The notes: generated by a model not told the origin, from the letters alone. Positions 18,165-27,208 are shown, numbered from the stretch's first letter. The stretch: DNA of 64,000 nucleotides from Marinobacter piscis (GCF_007671655.1 NZ_VCGX01000003.1:372001-436000), one strand, 5' to 3'. Made by a program: numbers and translations.

Positions 18165-21100
18165 CAGGTTCTGTAACTTTTACCGATGAATCCAGGGAAC
18201 GTTCAGTTCGTCGCAAAGCGGAATACGACGACAGTCATCCCCATGACCTGGTGCTCACAATCAACAAGCGGGAAGGGGGTCAGATTACGATTCCGCTTCT
18301 GAAAAATGCCCGTTCGAATATTGAACGGGAAGACCATCAGGAAAACACCCTGTTAAGAATTAAACCCCTTGCAGAAATCGAAAGCGCACTTCCTGTGTCT
18401 ACAGGTTATGGGGCCCCAATTTATCAAGCTAAAGCTGTTGCGTTGCTCCGGCCAGGCTACTTGTATGTGTTTCGCCGAGGCAGGCTGTGGCGTGAGCTGG
18501 AGATCGGGCCAGATTCAAAAGTGAGTGATGTTGATCTCACTGCAGCCCGGAATGAAATTGATAACCCGGAGAGTAAATTACGGATTGAGCGCCCAGCGGA
18601 AGGTGAATGGTTCGACGATGTACTCGTACCCGTATTCCTGCAAGGGCAAGCAGTCATGCACGACTTCCGAATGGCTTACAGTGAGATCCAATGGGACTGG
18701 AGCTATATCCAGAAATTGGAGGCCGACGATAACGCCAGGAATGCCCGCACAACAGGCATTGGCCATGCATGGGCTGTAACTACCGCAGCGGGCATCAGCT
18801 TCAAGACCGGGTTTCCGGCTTCCAGGATTGAGGATCTGCCGGAGCTGCGGGAAAGGGATCTCGGCATTGAGCTAATGCTGGAAAATCCGCGAGATTTTAC
18901 GCCAGCCTTCGAAACTCCATCTGGTTCCGAACTCTGTGTAAAACTGGCCACCCGTTTGCGTGAGGCCCAGGAAGAAGGTGAGCAACCCGTAGAGCTTGAT
19001 ATCAGCTGTGATTCCGATAAAGACCGGCTGGCCCACTTGAGAGGGCAGAAAGGGTTAGCTTGTATTGCCCTCCCGGACCCACTTTTCAAACTGCGGCATT
19101 CGCTTGCTCAGTTGCACTTGGCTTTGCATTATCTTGATGCGATTGACGTTTCTATCCAGAAAAAACCAATGGTTCATTCTGCAATGCTGATCCGGCAGGC
19201 GGTTTTTGACCCGCAAGCAGGTGGTAAAAAACCATCATTGGCAAAGTATGCAGAAGCCATAGACCGGGAGAAGTTGGATGAAGTGTTGCACACGTCTGAA
19301 AAGAATCATGCTATCCGCGTCATTGAGGAGCACGCCGAAGACCTGATAGTCATGATCAAGAGTGGGGGGCTTGATCCAGTTTTTGAAGATTACCGGACAT
19401 GCAGTGATTATGCGATTTGTGAAGCCTATTTGTTGGTGGCGGATAGCCTTAATTTGCTTCAGCAGATCCCCGGTGTACTTCAGGCTCAAGGGGTCAGCGG
19501 TGGTGACCGGATTCTGCCAGAGCTTCGTCGCTGGATTGTTGACAGTTCGTTTTTGAGTAACTGGGCACCGGAAATGGCAGAAGGTGGTGCAGAGCCTTTT
19601 CTCAAGAGTCTCGAAAAGTTGGCTCAAGACAACACTGAGATTGATGATGCGCTGTTGAAACGGCTCAGTGTTCAGTCACTGATTTATCTGGAAAAGCAGT
19701 TAAGCGAGCAAAATGATGGCGCTGCGTCCGGTATTAAGGGTGTTGCCAATGCAGGTAAAGTAAGCGGTATGATCATCAGCTCACTTAATGAGTGGAGCTC
19801 CGCAATCCTCGCAGTAGGCAAACGTTTAGTTGAAGAGGATCTTATCCTACAGGCCGAGCTGCCCCGCATCATGCAAGCAGCCTTGTCCAATTTTGCGTTG
19901 GCAGATCCTGAACTAAGGCGCATTGACATAATGAACAGGGCAGGGGCTAGGGCATCCGGTTCCATCGTCGGCGTATATGGCAATGGGATCGAGCGTGGCC
20001 TGACCGACTTTGACCGCACAAAGGGCGTTCTTAGCCGAGCAAAGGATTATCTGTACGCAGACCTGCTGGATGATTCCAATCGGGTAATAGCCTCTACCAG
20101 CCCCGCACGTATGTCAGATGCTGTGGAAGGAGCGATCCAAAAGGCCGCAGGTACGACCATGGTGTTCGTTGCTCCGGATAGTCATCCAGAAGTACGTAAG
20201 TTGAGCTTGATTAGAGTTGATCTGGCGAAGCGTGTTGGCAAGGTGGTTGACGGGCCGGTGATCTCCCGGGGACTCGTAGCTTTGGCTGCGTTTAACGTGT
20301 TCTTGGAACTAAATAACTTAATGCGCGCATCCCGACAAGAAGAGGACACACCGCTTCTCGCTAGGAGTAAACTGGCTGGGGCTACTGCTGATTTGGTTGC
20401 CGCATCCTTAAAACTGAGTGAAGTGTTGGGTCAACCTGCGTTCGCGCGCAACGCTGCTAACGGTAGACTTCATCAGTTAGCTACCCGCCCTTTGTTTGAC
20501 ATGAAAAACTGGTTACTGATTGGCAATCGATTAAAAGCCGTGAGGGCTGCAACTGTGGTGAAGGTAGCGGGCTTGGCGACTTTCATTGCTGGAGCGGCTG
20601 GCGTGGGGTTGAGCTTTTGGGAAATGCGTATAAGTCTCTCCAACAAGGACTTTGACGCTGCTACTGGCCATGGCATCGCAATGACAGGCAGTTTGGTTGT
20701 TCTGGCATCCCCCCTGATGCATACCCTGTTGATGATTCCAGGTTGGGGCTGGGCCATCTTTGGTCTTTCGATGGCCGTTGGCGGCGGTCTTTACGCTGGC
20801 TCAGCCACGGATGATACGTTTGAACAACTTCTTAAGCGTGGCCCCTGGGGGACTCACCCCGACGATTCGTTGCCGGGCGGGGATGATAAAGCCTACTACA
20901 GCCAGTTGCTTGCACTCCTCTCGCCAATTCAGGTGACCGCTCAGCGATATGCAGACGTAGAGCCCGACCCGGAGCTAAATCACCCTGATTATCGACCCAA
21001 GCCAGACGACTACGTCATCACCTTACAGCTGCCGTTGGTTAGCCGCATTAACTTACATCAGGAATGTGTGGAAGGCTCACCTGCCAGCCCGTTCAAATTG

Positions 21101-21514
21101 GTTGTGCAGGAGGTTGCCTATCTTTCCTCGACTACCAGTGTTCCCACCAAGGGGCTTATGGAATCAACCACGAGTACTCGAATGCTCAAAACCACCCCTC
21201 TCACCAAAGTGACTGCCCGGCAGTCGATGCCTCACCAGTCAGCGGTGCGTTTTTTGGTCAGGCGCGAGATTCAAGACAGTGAATATCAAAGTTCTTATTA
21301 TCAGGAGTCTGTAAAAACCCGTGTAAGAGTAGGACTGCAAGTGACTTTGAATACAGAGTTCGGGCCACTGGTTTTTCCTGCACCTGTGTTTGAGGACTAT
21401 GAAACATTTGATGTGACGCGGCACAACCAGCCTCCACCCAAGGAACGGCTACTCGTGAACCCCTATGGCCAGCCAGATTCTCCATATTGGTACTTTACTG
21501 AGGTCAGTGTATGA
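18161..21514 (+). CDS. VasX-like pore-forming T6SS effector (BTH_I2691 type)
   Basis: This 1117-residue protein begins with GTG in a GTGA overlap with vgrG, after a GGGGG-rich ribosome site. The N-terminal region contains ALLRPGYLYVFRRGRLWRELEI, the hallmark of the VasX N-terminal/BTH_I2691 effector family. The middle is helical. Near the C terminus lie hydrophobic segments at about 797-818, 840-860 and 862-882, as in VasX, which permeabilises inner membranes. The last 65 residues form a conserved tail (QVTLNTEFGPLVFPAPVFED, SPYWYFTEV) that reappears in the orphan fragment at 22585. It overlaps the downstream putative immunity gene by ATGA. The family call is strong; pore formation is inferred from topology. 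Confidence 0.85.
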   Translation: MTGSVTFTDESRERSVRRKAEYDDSHPHDLVLTINKREGGQITIPLLKNARSNIEREDHQENTLLRIKPLAEIESALPVSTGYGAPIYQAKAVALLRPGYLYVFRRGRLWRELEIGPDSKVSDVDLTAARNEIDNPESKLRIERPAEGEWFDDVLVPVFLQGQAVMHDFRMAYSEIQWDWSYIQKLEADDNARNARTTGIGHAWAVTTAAGISFKTGFPASRIEDLPELRERDLGIELMLENPRDFTPAFETPSGSELCVKLATRLREAQEEGEQPVELDISCDSDKDRLAHLRGQKGLACIALPDPLFKLRHSLAQLHLALHYLDAIDVSIQKKPMVHSAMLIRQAVFDPQAGGKKPSLAKYAEAIDREKLDEVLHTSEKNHAIRVIEEHAEDLIVMIKSGGLDPVFEDYRTCSDYAICEAYLLVADSLNLLQQIPGVLQAQGVSGGDRILPELRRWIVDSSFLSNWAPEMAEGGAEPFLKSLEKLAQDNTEIDDALLKRLSVQSLIYLEKQLSEQNDGAASGIKGVANAGKVSGMIISSLNEWSSAILAVGKRLVEEDLILQAELPRIMQAALSNFALADPELRRIDIMNRAGARASGSIVGVYGNGIERGLTDFDRTKGVLSRAKDYLYADLLDDSNRVIASTSPARMSDAVEGAIQKAAGTTMVFVAPDSHPEVRKLSLIRVDLAKRVGKVVDGPVISRGLVALAAFNVFLELNNLMRASRQEEDTPLLARSKLAGATADLVAASLKLSEVLGQPAFARNAANGRLHQLATRPLFDMKNWLLIGNRLKAVRAATVVKVAGLATFIAGAAGVGLSFWEMRISLSNKDFDAATGHGIAMTGSLVVLASPLMHTLLMIPGWGWAIFGLSMAVGGGLYAGSATDDTFEQLLKRGPWGTHPDDSLPGGDDKAYYSQLLALLSPIQVTAQRYADVEPDPELNHPDYRPKPDDYVITLQLPLVSRINLHQECVEGSPASPFKLVVQEVAYLSSTTSVPTKGLMESTTSTRMLKTTPLTKVTARQSMPHQSAVRFLVRREIQDSEYQSSYYQESVKTRVRVGLQVTLNTEFGPLVFPAPVFEDYETFDVTRHNQPPPKERLLVNPYGQPDSPYWYFTEVSV

Positions 21515-22584
21515 GTGATCTAAAACCGACGCCCGACATCACGGATAAGGCATTTCGGGCCATGGAGATTAGCCCTCTACCGAAATCGCCAAAAAAACGC
21601 TTGCGTATCGGCGAGGAACTTCAGCCAACTGGCAGCTTTGCGGGCGTTATCCCCTATCAGGCTACACTTCAAGACGCTGAAGTACTTCAGGGTCATGAAA
21701 AGACTGACCCGGAATTTAAATCGAAAGATTGGTGGTGGGATCACCAGAGGATTCGATTTCTGAATGAAAAATTGGGCCTCAAATTTTTGATACTGCTTAT
21801 TCCAATGACTTGGGTGCTTACCCTTTGGGTTGGGGGGCCGGCCCTTATGATCTGGGTCTCCGCCGAGATAGATTTAGTAGCGGAACTCCCCCCTTTGATA
21901 GTGGGAATTTTTATTATTATTTTTGTTTTAGCCTGGTTTGCGTTTGCAATCACGGTAACTCCAGTCACCACCAACTGGCTCATGAGTACCGGCATGGGGT
22001 TCGTTCTGAAACCCTTCGAAAATATCATCAACAAAAAACTGGACGATACCCTGGAAGACGGCTGCAGTGAGTTTAACCGAGTCACCGGCCAGGTTCGCCT
22101 GGCTCTGGGAAGAGGGCGGCATTTCGAGGCCCCGTTCGTGGAGTTCGATGCCTACGTGGATCGTGTGATCCAGCAAAGTGGTGTGTTTTATCGGCTCATT
22201 TTTGTGCATCGTTATACTCAAAAATCGTTCCACAACACGGCTTTCAGCACCATCGAATCCAGCAAGTCTGAGGTGATGGCTCTCTGGGATGTGCTTCAGA
22301 CCTACATGGATGTGTCCCAACCTTTGCCCGATGTACCAAGACTGGAACCCTTCCGACACCTGGACCCGATCACAGCGGAGCACGACAAGAAAGCCGGTCG
22401 TAACCCCCGCTTCTGGCGGGACCTGGATATAGACGCCTGGAAGCAGGGAGATGGGGCCGAGTGGCTGAAGCGGCAAGCTGAGTATCCTTGGGGAAAGCGC
22501 AAATGCAAGCTCACGCCTCAACTCGGCAAGATCTCCATGGAAGCGTATCGCCAGAAGCGCCCTGATGGCTCTTGGCCAATTTAA
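21511..22584 (+). CDS. Putative immunity protein of the VasX-like effector, copy 1
   Basis: This 357-residue protein starts within the effector stop codon (ATGA). An N-terminal cytosolic part with DWWWDHQRIRFLN is followed by two hydrophobic stretches at about 92-116 and 125-150, then a roughly 200-residue soluble domain with EFDAYVDRVI and FRHLDP. A membrane-spanning neighbour coupled to a pore-forming effector is the usual form of immunity to such toxins (compare VasX and TsiV2). I believe similar proteins are filed under DUF6708, but I could not check. The paralogue at 22872 shares 86 of the last 93 residues but has a different membrane core. Confidence 0.65.
   Translation: MSDLKPTPDITDKAFRAMEISPLPKSPKKRLRIGEELQPTGSFAGVIPYQATLQDAEVLQGHEKTDPEFKSKDWWWDHQRIRFLNEKLGLKFLILLIPMTWVLTLWVGGPALMIWVSAEIDLVAELPPLIVGIFIIIFVLAWFAFAITVTPVTTNWLMSTGMGFVLKPFENIINKKLDDTLEDGCSEFNRVTGQVRLALGRGRHFEAPFVEFDAYVDRVIQQSGVFYRLIFVHRYTQKSFHNTAFSTIESSKSEVMALWDVLQTYMDVSQPLPDVPRLEPFRHLDPITAEHDKKAGRNPRFWRDLDIDAWKQGDGAEWLKRQAEYPWGKRKCKLTPQLGKISMEAYRQKRPDGSWPI
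22303..22581 (+). repeat. Direct repeat, copy 1 (3' end of immunity gene 1)
   Basis: This 279-base segment encodes the last 93 residues of immunity protein 1 and is highly similar to 23664-23942. The two translations differ at seven positions. It could act as a substrate for homologous recombination. Confidence 0.85.
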
Positions 22585-22875
22585 AAAGGCATTTGTTTAT
22601 GGACAGATTCTCTAGCCGGCAAGCTCACCGGAGCGTTGTTGGTAGCCCATATATTTGGTCGCAAAGAACAGCGAGCCATTAGCATGAGGGTTGTATTGCA
22701 GGCCTGTATTGAAAGTGAAACTGGAGCCTTAAGATTTCCCATGCCCGTACTTGATGATTACCAGCCATTTGATGAGAAGCATCATGAGGTATTGCCAGAT
22801 AAGGCGTTCCACCAATTCAATCCATTCAAAAACGATCCTGCTCCATATTGGCTCGTGAAAGAGGTTGAGTTGTGA
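22585..22875 (+). pseudogene. Orphan C-terminal fragment of a second VasX-like effector
   Basis: From the stop of immunity gene 1 the same frame stays open to TGA at 22875, but there is no ATG with a ribosome site at its head; TTG 22636 and ATG 22684 are the only plausible starts. The last 64 residues align without gaps to the C-terminal tail of the effector: shared landmarks are RV-LQ, G-L-FP-PV, DY--FD, NP, PYW and EV. The pore domain is missing. The fragment overlaps the next immunity gene by GTGA, exactly as the intact effector overlaps its own. I read it as the remnant of a displaced effector. Confidence 0.75.
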
Positions 22876-23945
22876 CTGAGAGTAACCAAGCAGCTGGCAG
22901 TGAAAAGATAGGGTTTTGGGCAGATCAGATCCCTTTTCTTCCGGAGCCCAAAAAAAGCAGAAAACAACTGGGCCAAGATCTTCAACCCTTGGGTGATTAC
23001 GCTGGGGTCGAACCCTATTATCGGGTTTGTGTGGATACTGGTGACGTCCAGCATCAGGAGCAAAGCGAACCCGAAGCATTCACTTCTGACGACTGGTGGT
23101 GGAGTCATCAGCAGATTCGTTTTCTCAACGGTAAAGCCTTTCTTGGTCTTTCGGCTTTGATACTGCTCGTTCCGTACCTTTGGGGCACGGTTTTGGTTGG
23201 GGGTGGTGGGGTTGGTTGGATCTACTATCTGCTTATCATAACGGGAGACGTCCCACATATTGTTCGGGTAATAGCGATTCTCATCTCGCTGATAGTTTGG
23301 ATGCCTCTCTCTTTTTATGTCCTAATAAAAACCCTGCCCTGGATCATGGGTGCCTTTGCCCTTTTACTTAGGCCCTTTGACAAACTCCTCGCCAAGCTTC
23401 TGGACCGAGGCCTGGAGGCGGGTGAAAGCTACTTCAATCGGGAAACAGGCGAAGTGAGCTTCGCTGTATCAGGAGGCAAGAAGCTGACGGCTCCTTTTGA
23501 AGAGTTTGATGCCTATGTGGAGCGCGTGATCGAAGCGGGGGGTATCTTCTACCGCCTCATGTTCGTGCACCGTTATACCGGCAAGCAGTTCAGCCAGACT
23601 TCTCTAAGCCGGGTGGAACCGGTGAAGGAAGAGGTGATGGCGCTGTGGGACATGCTTCAGCGCTACATGGATGTGTCCCAGCCCTTGCCCGATGTACCCA
23701 GGCTGGAACCCTTCCGGCACCTGGATCCGGTAACGGCCGAACATGATAAGCAAACCGGCCGTAACCCCCGCTTCTGGCGCGATCTGGATTTAGACGCCTG
23801 GAAGCAGGGAGATGGGGCCGAGTGGCTGAAGCGGCAAGCTGAGTATCCCTGGAACAAGCGCAAGTGCAAACTCAGGCCCCAATTAGGCAAGATCTCGATG
23901 GAAGCCTACCGGCAGAAACGCCCTGCGGGTTCCTGGCCTATTTGA
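22872..23945 (+). CDS. Putative immunity protein of a VasX-like effector, copy 2 (orphan)
   Basis: This 357-residue paralogue of the protein at 21511 uses a GTG start overlapping the orphan tail, with AGAGG upstream. Conserved parts are an N-terminal LQPLGDYAGVEPY and DWWWSHQQIRFLN block and an almost identical last 93 residues. The membrane region (about 90-166) is quite different in sequence. It probably protects against a different effector variant that this strain no longer encodes in full but may meet in competitors. That interpretation is inferred from layout and by analogy to orphan immunity genes in contact-dependent systems. Confidence 0.65.
   Translation: MTESNQAAGSEKIGFWADQIPFLPEPKKSRKQLGQDLQPLGDYAGVEPYYRVCVDTGDVQHQEQSEPEAFTSDDWWWSHQQIRFLNGKAFLGLSALILLVPYLWGTVLVGGGGVGWIYYLLIITGDVPHIVRVIAILISLIVWMPLSFYVLIKTLPWIMGAFALLLRPFDKLLAKLLDRGLEAGESYFNRETGEVSFAVSGGKKLTAPFEEFDAYVERVIEAGGIFYRLMFVHRYTGKQFSQTSLSRVEPVKEEVMALWDMLQRYMDVSQPLPDVPRLEPFRHLDPVTAEHDKQTGRNPRFWRDLDLDAWKQGDGAEWLKRQAEYPWNKRKCKLRPQLGKISMEAYRQKRPAGSWPI
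23664..23942 (+). repeat. Direct repeat, copy 2 (3' end of immunity gene 2)
   Basis: Second copy of the segment at 22303-22581, 1361 bases downstream and in the same orientation. Confidence 0.85.
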
Positions 23946-23985
23946 GCTATTAGTGTCTGAGCCTGACCAGAGCGTCATGCCGTCT

Positions 23986-24882
23986 TTACGGCCAGGAGTC
24001 TGGCACCACAAATACCCGGTCTGCTTCGAACCATCGCCCTGTCTGGCAGTGTTTTTCCATCGCAGCAAAAAGCTGTGGGGTTGCTCCGTTCTCCACGCGT
24101 GCAAGAGCTTCCTGCGCTTGCTCCGGTTCCGGCGGCTCGCTCTGGAACCAGTGGCCAATCCAGTGCGGTTTGTTGAGGACAACCCAGTGGGATGTGTTCC
24201 CGGCCCTGGCATCCTGAACGTACATCCAGCGTCCATGGAGGTGGCTGGCGGGTACATAGTCAGGCGTCAGCGCTTGCATTTTGTCGGGGTAGAAGAGGTA
24301 ACCCGGCATGAATATGCGCGGTGTCAGTGGCCCGGTAATGTTATCCTCCGCAAGCAGCGCAACGGTCTCGGGAAGCAGTGTCCGGCGGCTTTGCTGTTCC
24401 AGTAAGCTGGATACTTTCAGGTCCAGCCGGTCGCGGGCGTTAGGGCCGTACCAACGTGTGGTGCCTGTAGGACCGGGCAGGCCCAGGTAAAATTTAATCG
24501 CAATTTCGTGGTGCTCAACACGATCTTCCATACGATTATGCACCACAAAATCCAGCTCTCCGATGGTGCGTCCGTGGGACTGAATTTGCTGGTTTTTCAG
24601 TAGTACAGGCCAGCCAAGCAAGTCCTCCAGCAAAACCTGATACAGTTGTTCAAAATAGAACCCCAGTCTGCGCTGTGGCGGCTCGCTGAGTAATGCGGGC
24701 GCCGTTTCCATGTTCTTGTCCCAAGCTTTAAGTTGCTCGGGGTAGTCCGGAGGCAGATATTGCGTGGGTTCAAAGGTGATGGGCGAGTGGACGAGTTGTG
24801 GTGCCTGACACAACCAGGCGAGGTGTCGTATCGCGGGTGTCTGGTACGTATTAATCAGCTCAGAGCCATGGGTTGCCGTCAT
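23986..24882 (-). CDS. DUF1853 family protein
   Basis: Starting at ATG 24882 the product has 298 residues; longer upstream frames run into the divergent glyoxalase gene and look spurious. The opening YQTPAIRHLAWLCQAPQLV matches the usual start of DUF1853 proteins. The middle carries LGFYFEQLYQVLLED and GELDFVVHN, with acidic and basic residues reminiscent of a PD-(D/E)xK nuclease-like core, and later HHEIAIKFYLG. The function of this family is not established; the nuclease resemblance is only my reading. It is divergent from the glyoxalase and converges on immunity gene 2. Confidence 0.72.
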   Translation of the reverse strand: MTATHGSELINTYQTPAIRHLAWLCQAPQLVHSPITFEPTQYLPPDYPEQLKAWDKNMETAPALLSEPPQRRLGFYFEQLYQVLLEDLLGWPVLLKNQQIQSHGRTIGELDFVVHNRMEDRVEHHEIAIKFYLGLPGPTGTTRWYGPNARDRLDLKVSSLLEQQSRRTLLPETVALLAEDNITGPLTPRIFMPGYLFYPDKMQALTPDYVPASHLHGRWMYVQDARAGNTSHWVVLNKPHWIGHWFQSEPPEPEQAQEALARVENGATPQLFAAMEKHCQTGRWFEADRVFVVPDSWP

Positions 24883-24982
24883 TCGCCAAGAATACCGTAA
24901 ACTGTCCGTTAATAAAGGTGCGGGGGGTCGCTGAATTGCGAACACTCTCCGCTTAAGATTACCGACCGAAGAGGGAGCAAGA

Positions 24983-25423
24983 ATGAGATACCTGCATACA
25001 ATGATCCGTGTAAGCAATCTTGAACAGACTCTGCACTTTTTCTGCGACTTACTTGGCATGATAGAAATTGATCGAAAAGATAGTGATAAGGGCCGGTTCA
25101 CCCTGGTGTTTCTGGCGGCGCCAGAGGATGAAGAGCGAGCACGTAAAGATCGGGCCCCGATGGTTGAACTCACCTACAACTGGGACCCCGAAGAGTACTC
25201 TGGCGGGCGTAATTTCGGGCACCTGGCGTATGAGGTGGATGATATTTATGCCCTGTGTGAATCCTTACAGGCCAACGGAGTAACCATTAACCGTCCACCT
25301 CGTGATGGCCGAATGGCCTTCATCCGGACGCCCGACAATATCTCGATAGAGTTATTGCAAAAAGGTGAGGCGCAGGCGCCCAAAGAGCCCTGGGCCAGCA
25401 TGGAAAACACCGGCACCTGGTAA
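24983..25423 (+). CDS. gloA: Lactoylglutathione lyase (glyoxalase I), VOC family
   Basis: This 146-residue VOC protein has the four metal ligands of the short, nickel-type glyoxalase I: His5 (YLHTMIRV), Glu62 (MVELTYNW), His80 (NFGHLAY) and Glu123 (SIELLQ). It converts the methylglyoxal-glutathione hemithioacetal to S-lactoylglutathione in the cytoplasm. Its length fits the E. coli enzyme (135) with a short extra tail, [16 protein letters not shown] good AGGGAGCAAG ribosome site precedes the ATG. Confidence 0.88.
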   Translation: MRYLHTMIRVSNLEQTLHFFCDLLGMIEIDRKDSDKGRFTLVFLAAPEDEERARKDRAPMVELTYNWDPEEYSGGRNFGHLAYEVDDIYALCESLQANGVTINRPPRDGRMAFIRTPDNISIELLQKGEAQAPKEPWASMENTGTW

Positions 25424-25482
25424 TAAAGCCTCAGGAATAAGTTAAGGCATCAGGAAGATGCGATAAAACAGGGAGACGTTAA

Positions 25483-26814
25483 ATGGAAGACTGGCAAGGA
25501 TGCCTGGCCCCCCAGTGTCAGACAGCACTGCTGCAAGCCCGCGATGATGTTTACCTTCGTGGCGGTGCGGCGATCACCGTTGAAGATTTTCTGTTGGCGC
25601 TGCTGGACTCCAGCCCCTCAGTAAGTCACTTTTTGCGTGGCTCCGGCGTCGATATGGATGAGCTGGTACGCACCATTCAGTGTGAGCAGCCGATTGTGAC
25701 GGAGGTGGGTGGCGAAAGCCTGCTTTCGTCACAACTGGTGTACTGGCTGGCGACGGCACGGGAAATGTCTGGCACACCCGCGTGGCTTGACTGGCCACAG
25801 CTTCTGGAGGTGCTCGCGAAGCATTCGGAGCGGTTGCAGGAAAAGGCTTATGTGGCGGTTATGGAGCAGGTCTCCCGCTGGCCGGAATCCGGCAGCGAAG
25901 AAGTTCCGGGTGAACCGTGTGGTTCTGATCCGGATCCTGCGCCGGTTGTGATTACCGATCCCGCATGGGCGGAATTGGCAGACGACGTTGCCATAACACT
26001 TGTGGCCACGCCGGACGCCCTGGTGTGGGTAAGGGGAGAGCGGGGAGCCGGTAAGACTGCCTGGCTGCGTTCGCTACTGGATACTCTCACCCAGCCCTGG
26101 GTTGAAGCTGACCTTCGCCGTGAGTCTGAATTGGTGCCCGGCGCCCCCGGGTCTGTGCTGGTGCTGGATAACATAACCCCCGCTGATTTGCTGCTGATAG
26201 AAAAACCGTCAGGCCCGGCGTATCAATCGGTCCGGGAGTGGCCTGGCCCTGTGCTGCTTATCGGGCCGGACGTCCCGGAGCATTGCCGTGATTCTCCGGG
26301 CTTGCTTGAGCAGAGGCTGGGCCGTGGGCTTGAGGTGTATGAGATGCCGCTAGCAAGTGAGGTTCAGCGCAAGGCTGTTCTGGTGGCACATCAGGCAGCG
26401 ATTGAACGCCGCTGGAACCTTCAGTTGTCCCGGACTGCCATACAGTTCGCGGTTTCCCGGCGCAGCCGGAGTGTGTGTACCCCGGGCGGCATGCTGCAAT
26501 GGGTAAAACGTGCTGCGGCCAGGCTGGAGCGCTTTGCCCGGTGCGGGCCGATAGGCTCTGCCGCCCTTTCCGGGCAGGAAGATACACTGTTGCGTCAGAG
26601 TCTGGTTGCCATGGCACGGCAGGAGTCTGTCGTCGCTATTGAGCAGTCACTTGCAGAGATACAGCTGTCGCGTGCCGCCACTGAGATAAACTGGTACGAG
26701 CGTCAGGCCGACGGTACGCTGCACGTGCTTACGGTGGAGGATCTTCAGCAGGAGCTGGAACGCTGGCTTGCAGCGCGGCCGGGGCCGGTTCACTATGTGC
26801 AGCATTATAATTAA
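25483..26814 (+). CDS. ClpV-type N-domain fused to a single degenerate AAA-like ATPase domain
   Basis: This 443-residue protein does not match any standard Clp protein. Residues about 10-130 resemble the double Clp repeat of ClpV/TssH or ClpB (ITVEDFLLALLD, then LSSQLVYWLATAREMSG and LLEVLAKH). A linker leads to a P-loop, GERGAGKT, at about 185-192. The Walker B-like VLVLDN at about 226-231 lacks the usual acidic pair, and a lid-like helical region follows. There is no second AAA domain, M-domain or ClpP loop visible. It may be an adaptor or a regulatory ATPase; a T6SS connection through the ClpV-like domain is tempting but unproven. The next gene follows after four bases. Confidence 0.6.
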   Translation: MEDWQGCLAPQCQTALLQARDDVYLRGGAAITVEDFLLALLDSSPSVSHFLRGSGVDMDELVRTIQCEQPIVTEVGGESLLSSQLVYWLATAREMSGTPAWLDWPQLLEVLAKHSERLQEKAYVAVMEQVSRWPESGSEEVPGEPCGSDPDPAPVVITDPAWAELADDVAITLVATPDALVWVRGERGAGKTAWLRSLLDTLTQPWVEADLRRESELVPGAPGSVLVLDNITPADLLLIEKPSGPAYQSVREWPGPVLLIGPDVPEHCRDSPGLLEQRLGRGLEVYEMPLASEVQRKAVLVAHQAAIERRWNLQLSRTAIQFAVSRRSRSVCTPGGMLQWVKRAAARLERFARCGPIGSAALSGQEDTLLRQSLVAMARQESVVAIEQSLAEIQLSRAATEINWYERQADGTLHVLTVEDLQQELERWLAARPGPVHYVQHYN

Positions 26815-26818
26815 CAGC

Positions 26819-27208
26819 ATGGAGAATCTGCGAGTGCAGGATCTGGAAATCTACATTCGTGATCTGGAAGCAGGCACGGTAAGCCGTTGGCTTGAAAGTA
26901 ACGTTGAGCAGCTGCAACTTGACGACAGTGATGTGGCCTCCGTTATTAAAGGCACGGCCAGTTTCAATAACGAGCACCTGAACATCACGCTCTACCCCCG
27001 GGCTTTTGGCAAGCGGTTCACATGCCTGATTCTGGAAGGTGGGCAATTACCTTGGGACTCAGATCTGGCGTGTGCACGTAGCGCCTGGAAGGCACTGGAA
27101 ACCGAGATCCGCTGCAGCCCCGGTGCGTGGAAGGAGGGCGAGCCGATTGCTGATGAAAAGTGGTGGCGACTGGACAGCAGAGGCGAGCAGTTGGTGGTCT
27201 GGAATTAA
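26819..27208 (+). CDS. Small protein of unknown function
   Basis: The 129-residue product starts at ATG 26819, four bases after the ClpN-AAA gene, and probably depends on translational coupling because no ribosome site is evident. An upstream in-frame ATG at 26795 is an alternative inside the preceding gene. The protein is acidic, soluble, and has no signal peptide. It has a central beta-rich stretch (HLNITLYPRAFGKRFTCLILEG) and a Trp-rich end (KWWRLD, LVVWN). I recognise no family. The tight coupling suggests it works with the ATPase-like protein. Confidence 0.65.
   Translation: MENLRVQDLEIYIRDLEAGTVSRWLESNVEQLQLDDSDVASVIKGTASFNNEHLNITLYPRAFGKRFTCLILEGGQLPWDSDLACARSAWKALETEIRCSPGAWKEGEPIADEKWWRLDSRGEQLVVWN

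Noticed and set aside
24883..25173. Upstream extension of the DUF1853 gene to 25173
   Set aside because: It would overlap the divergent glyoxalase and adds a basic, Ser/Arg-rich stretch unlike the family start.
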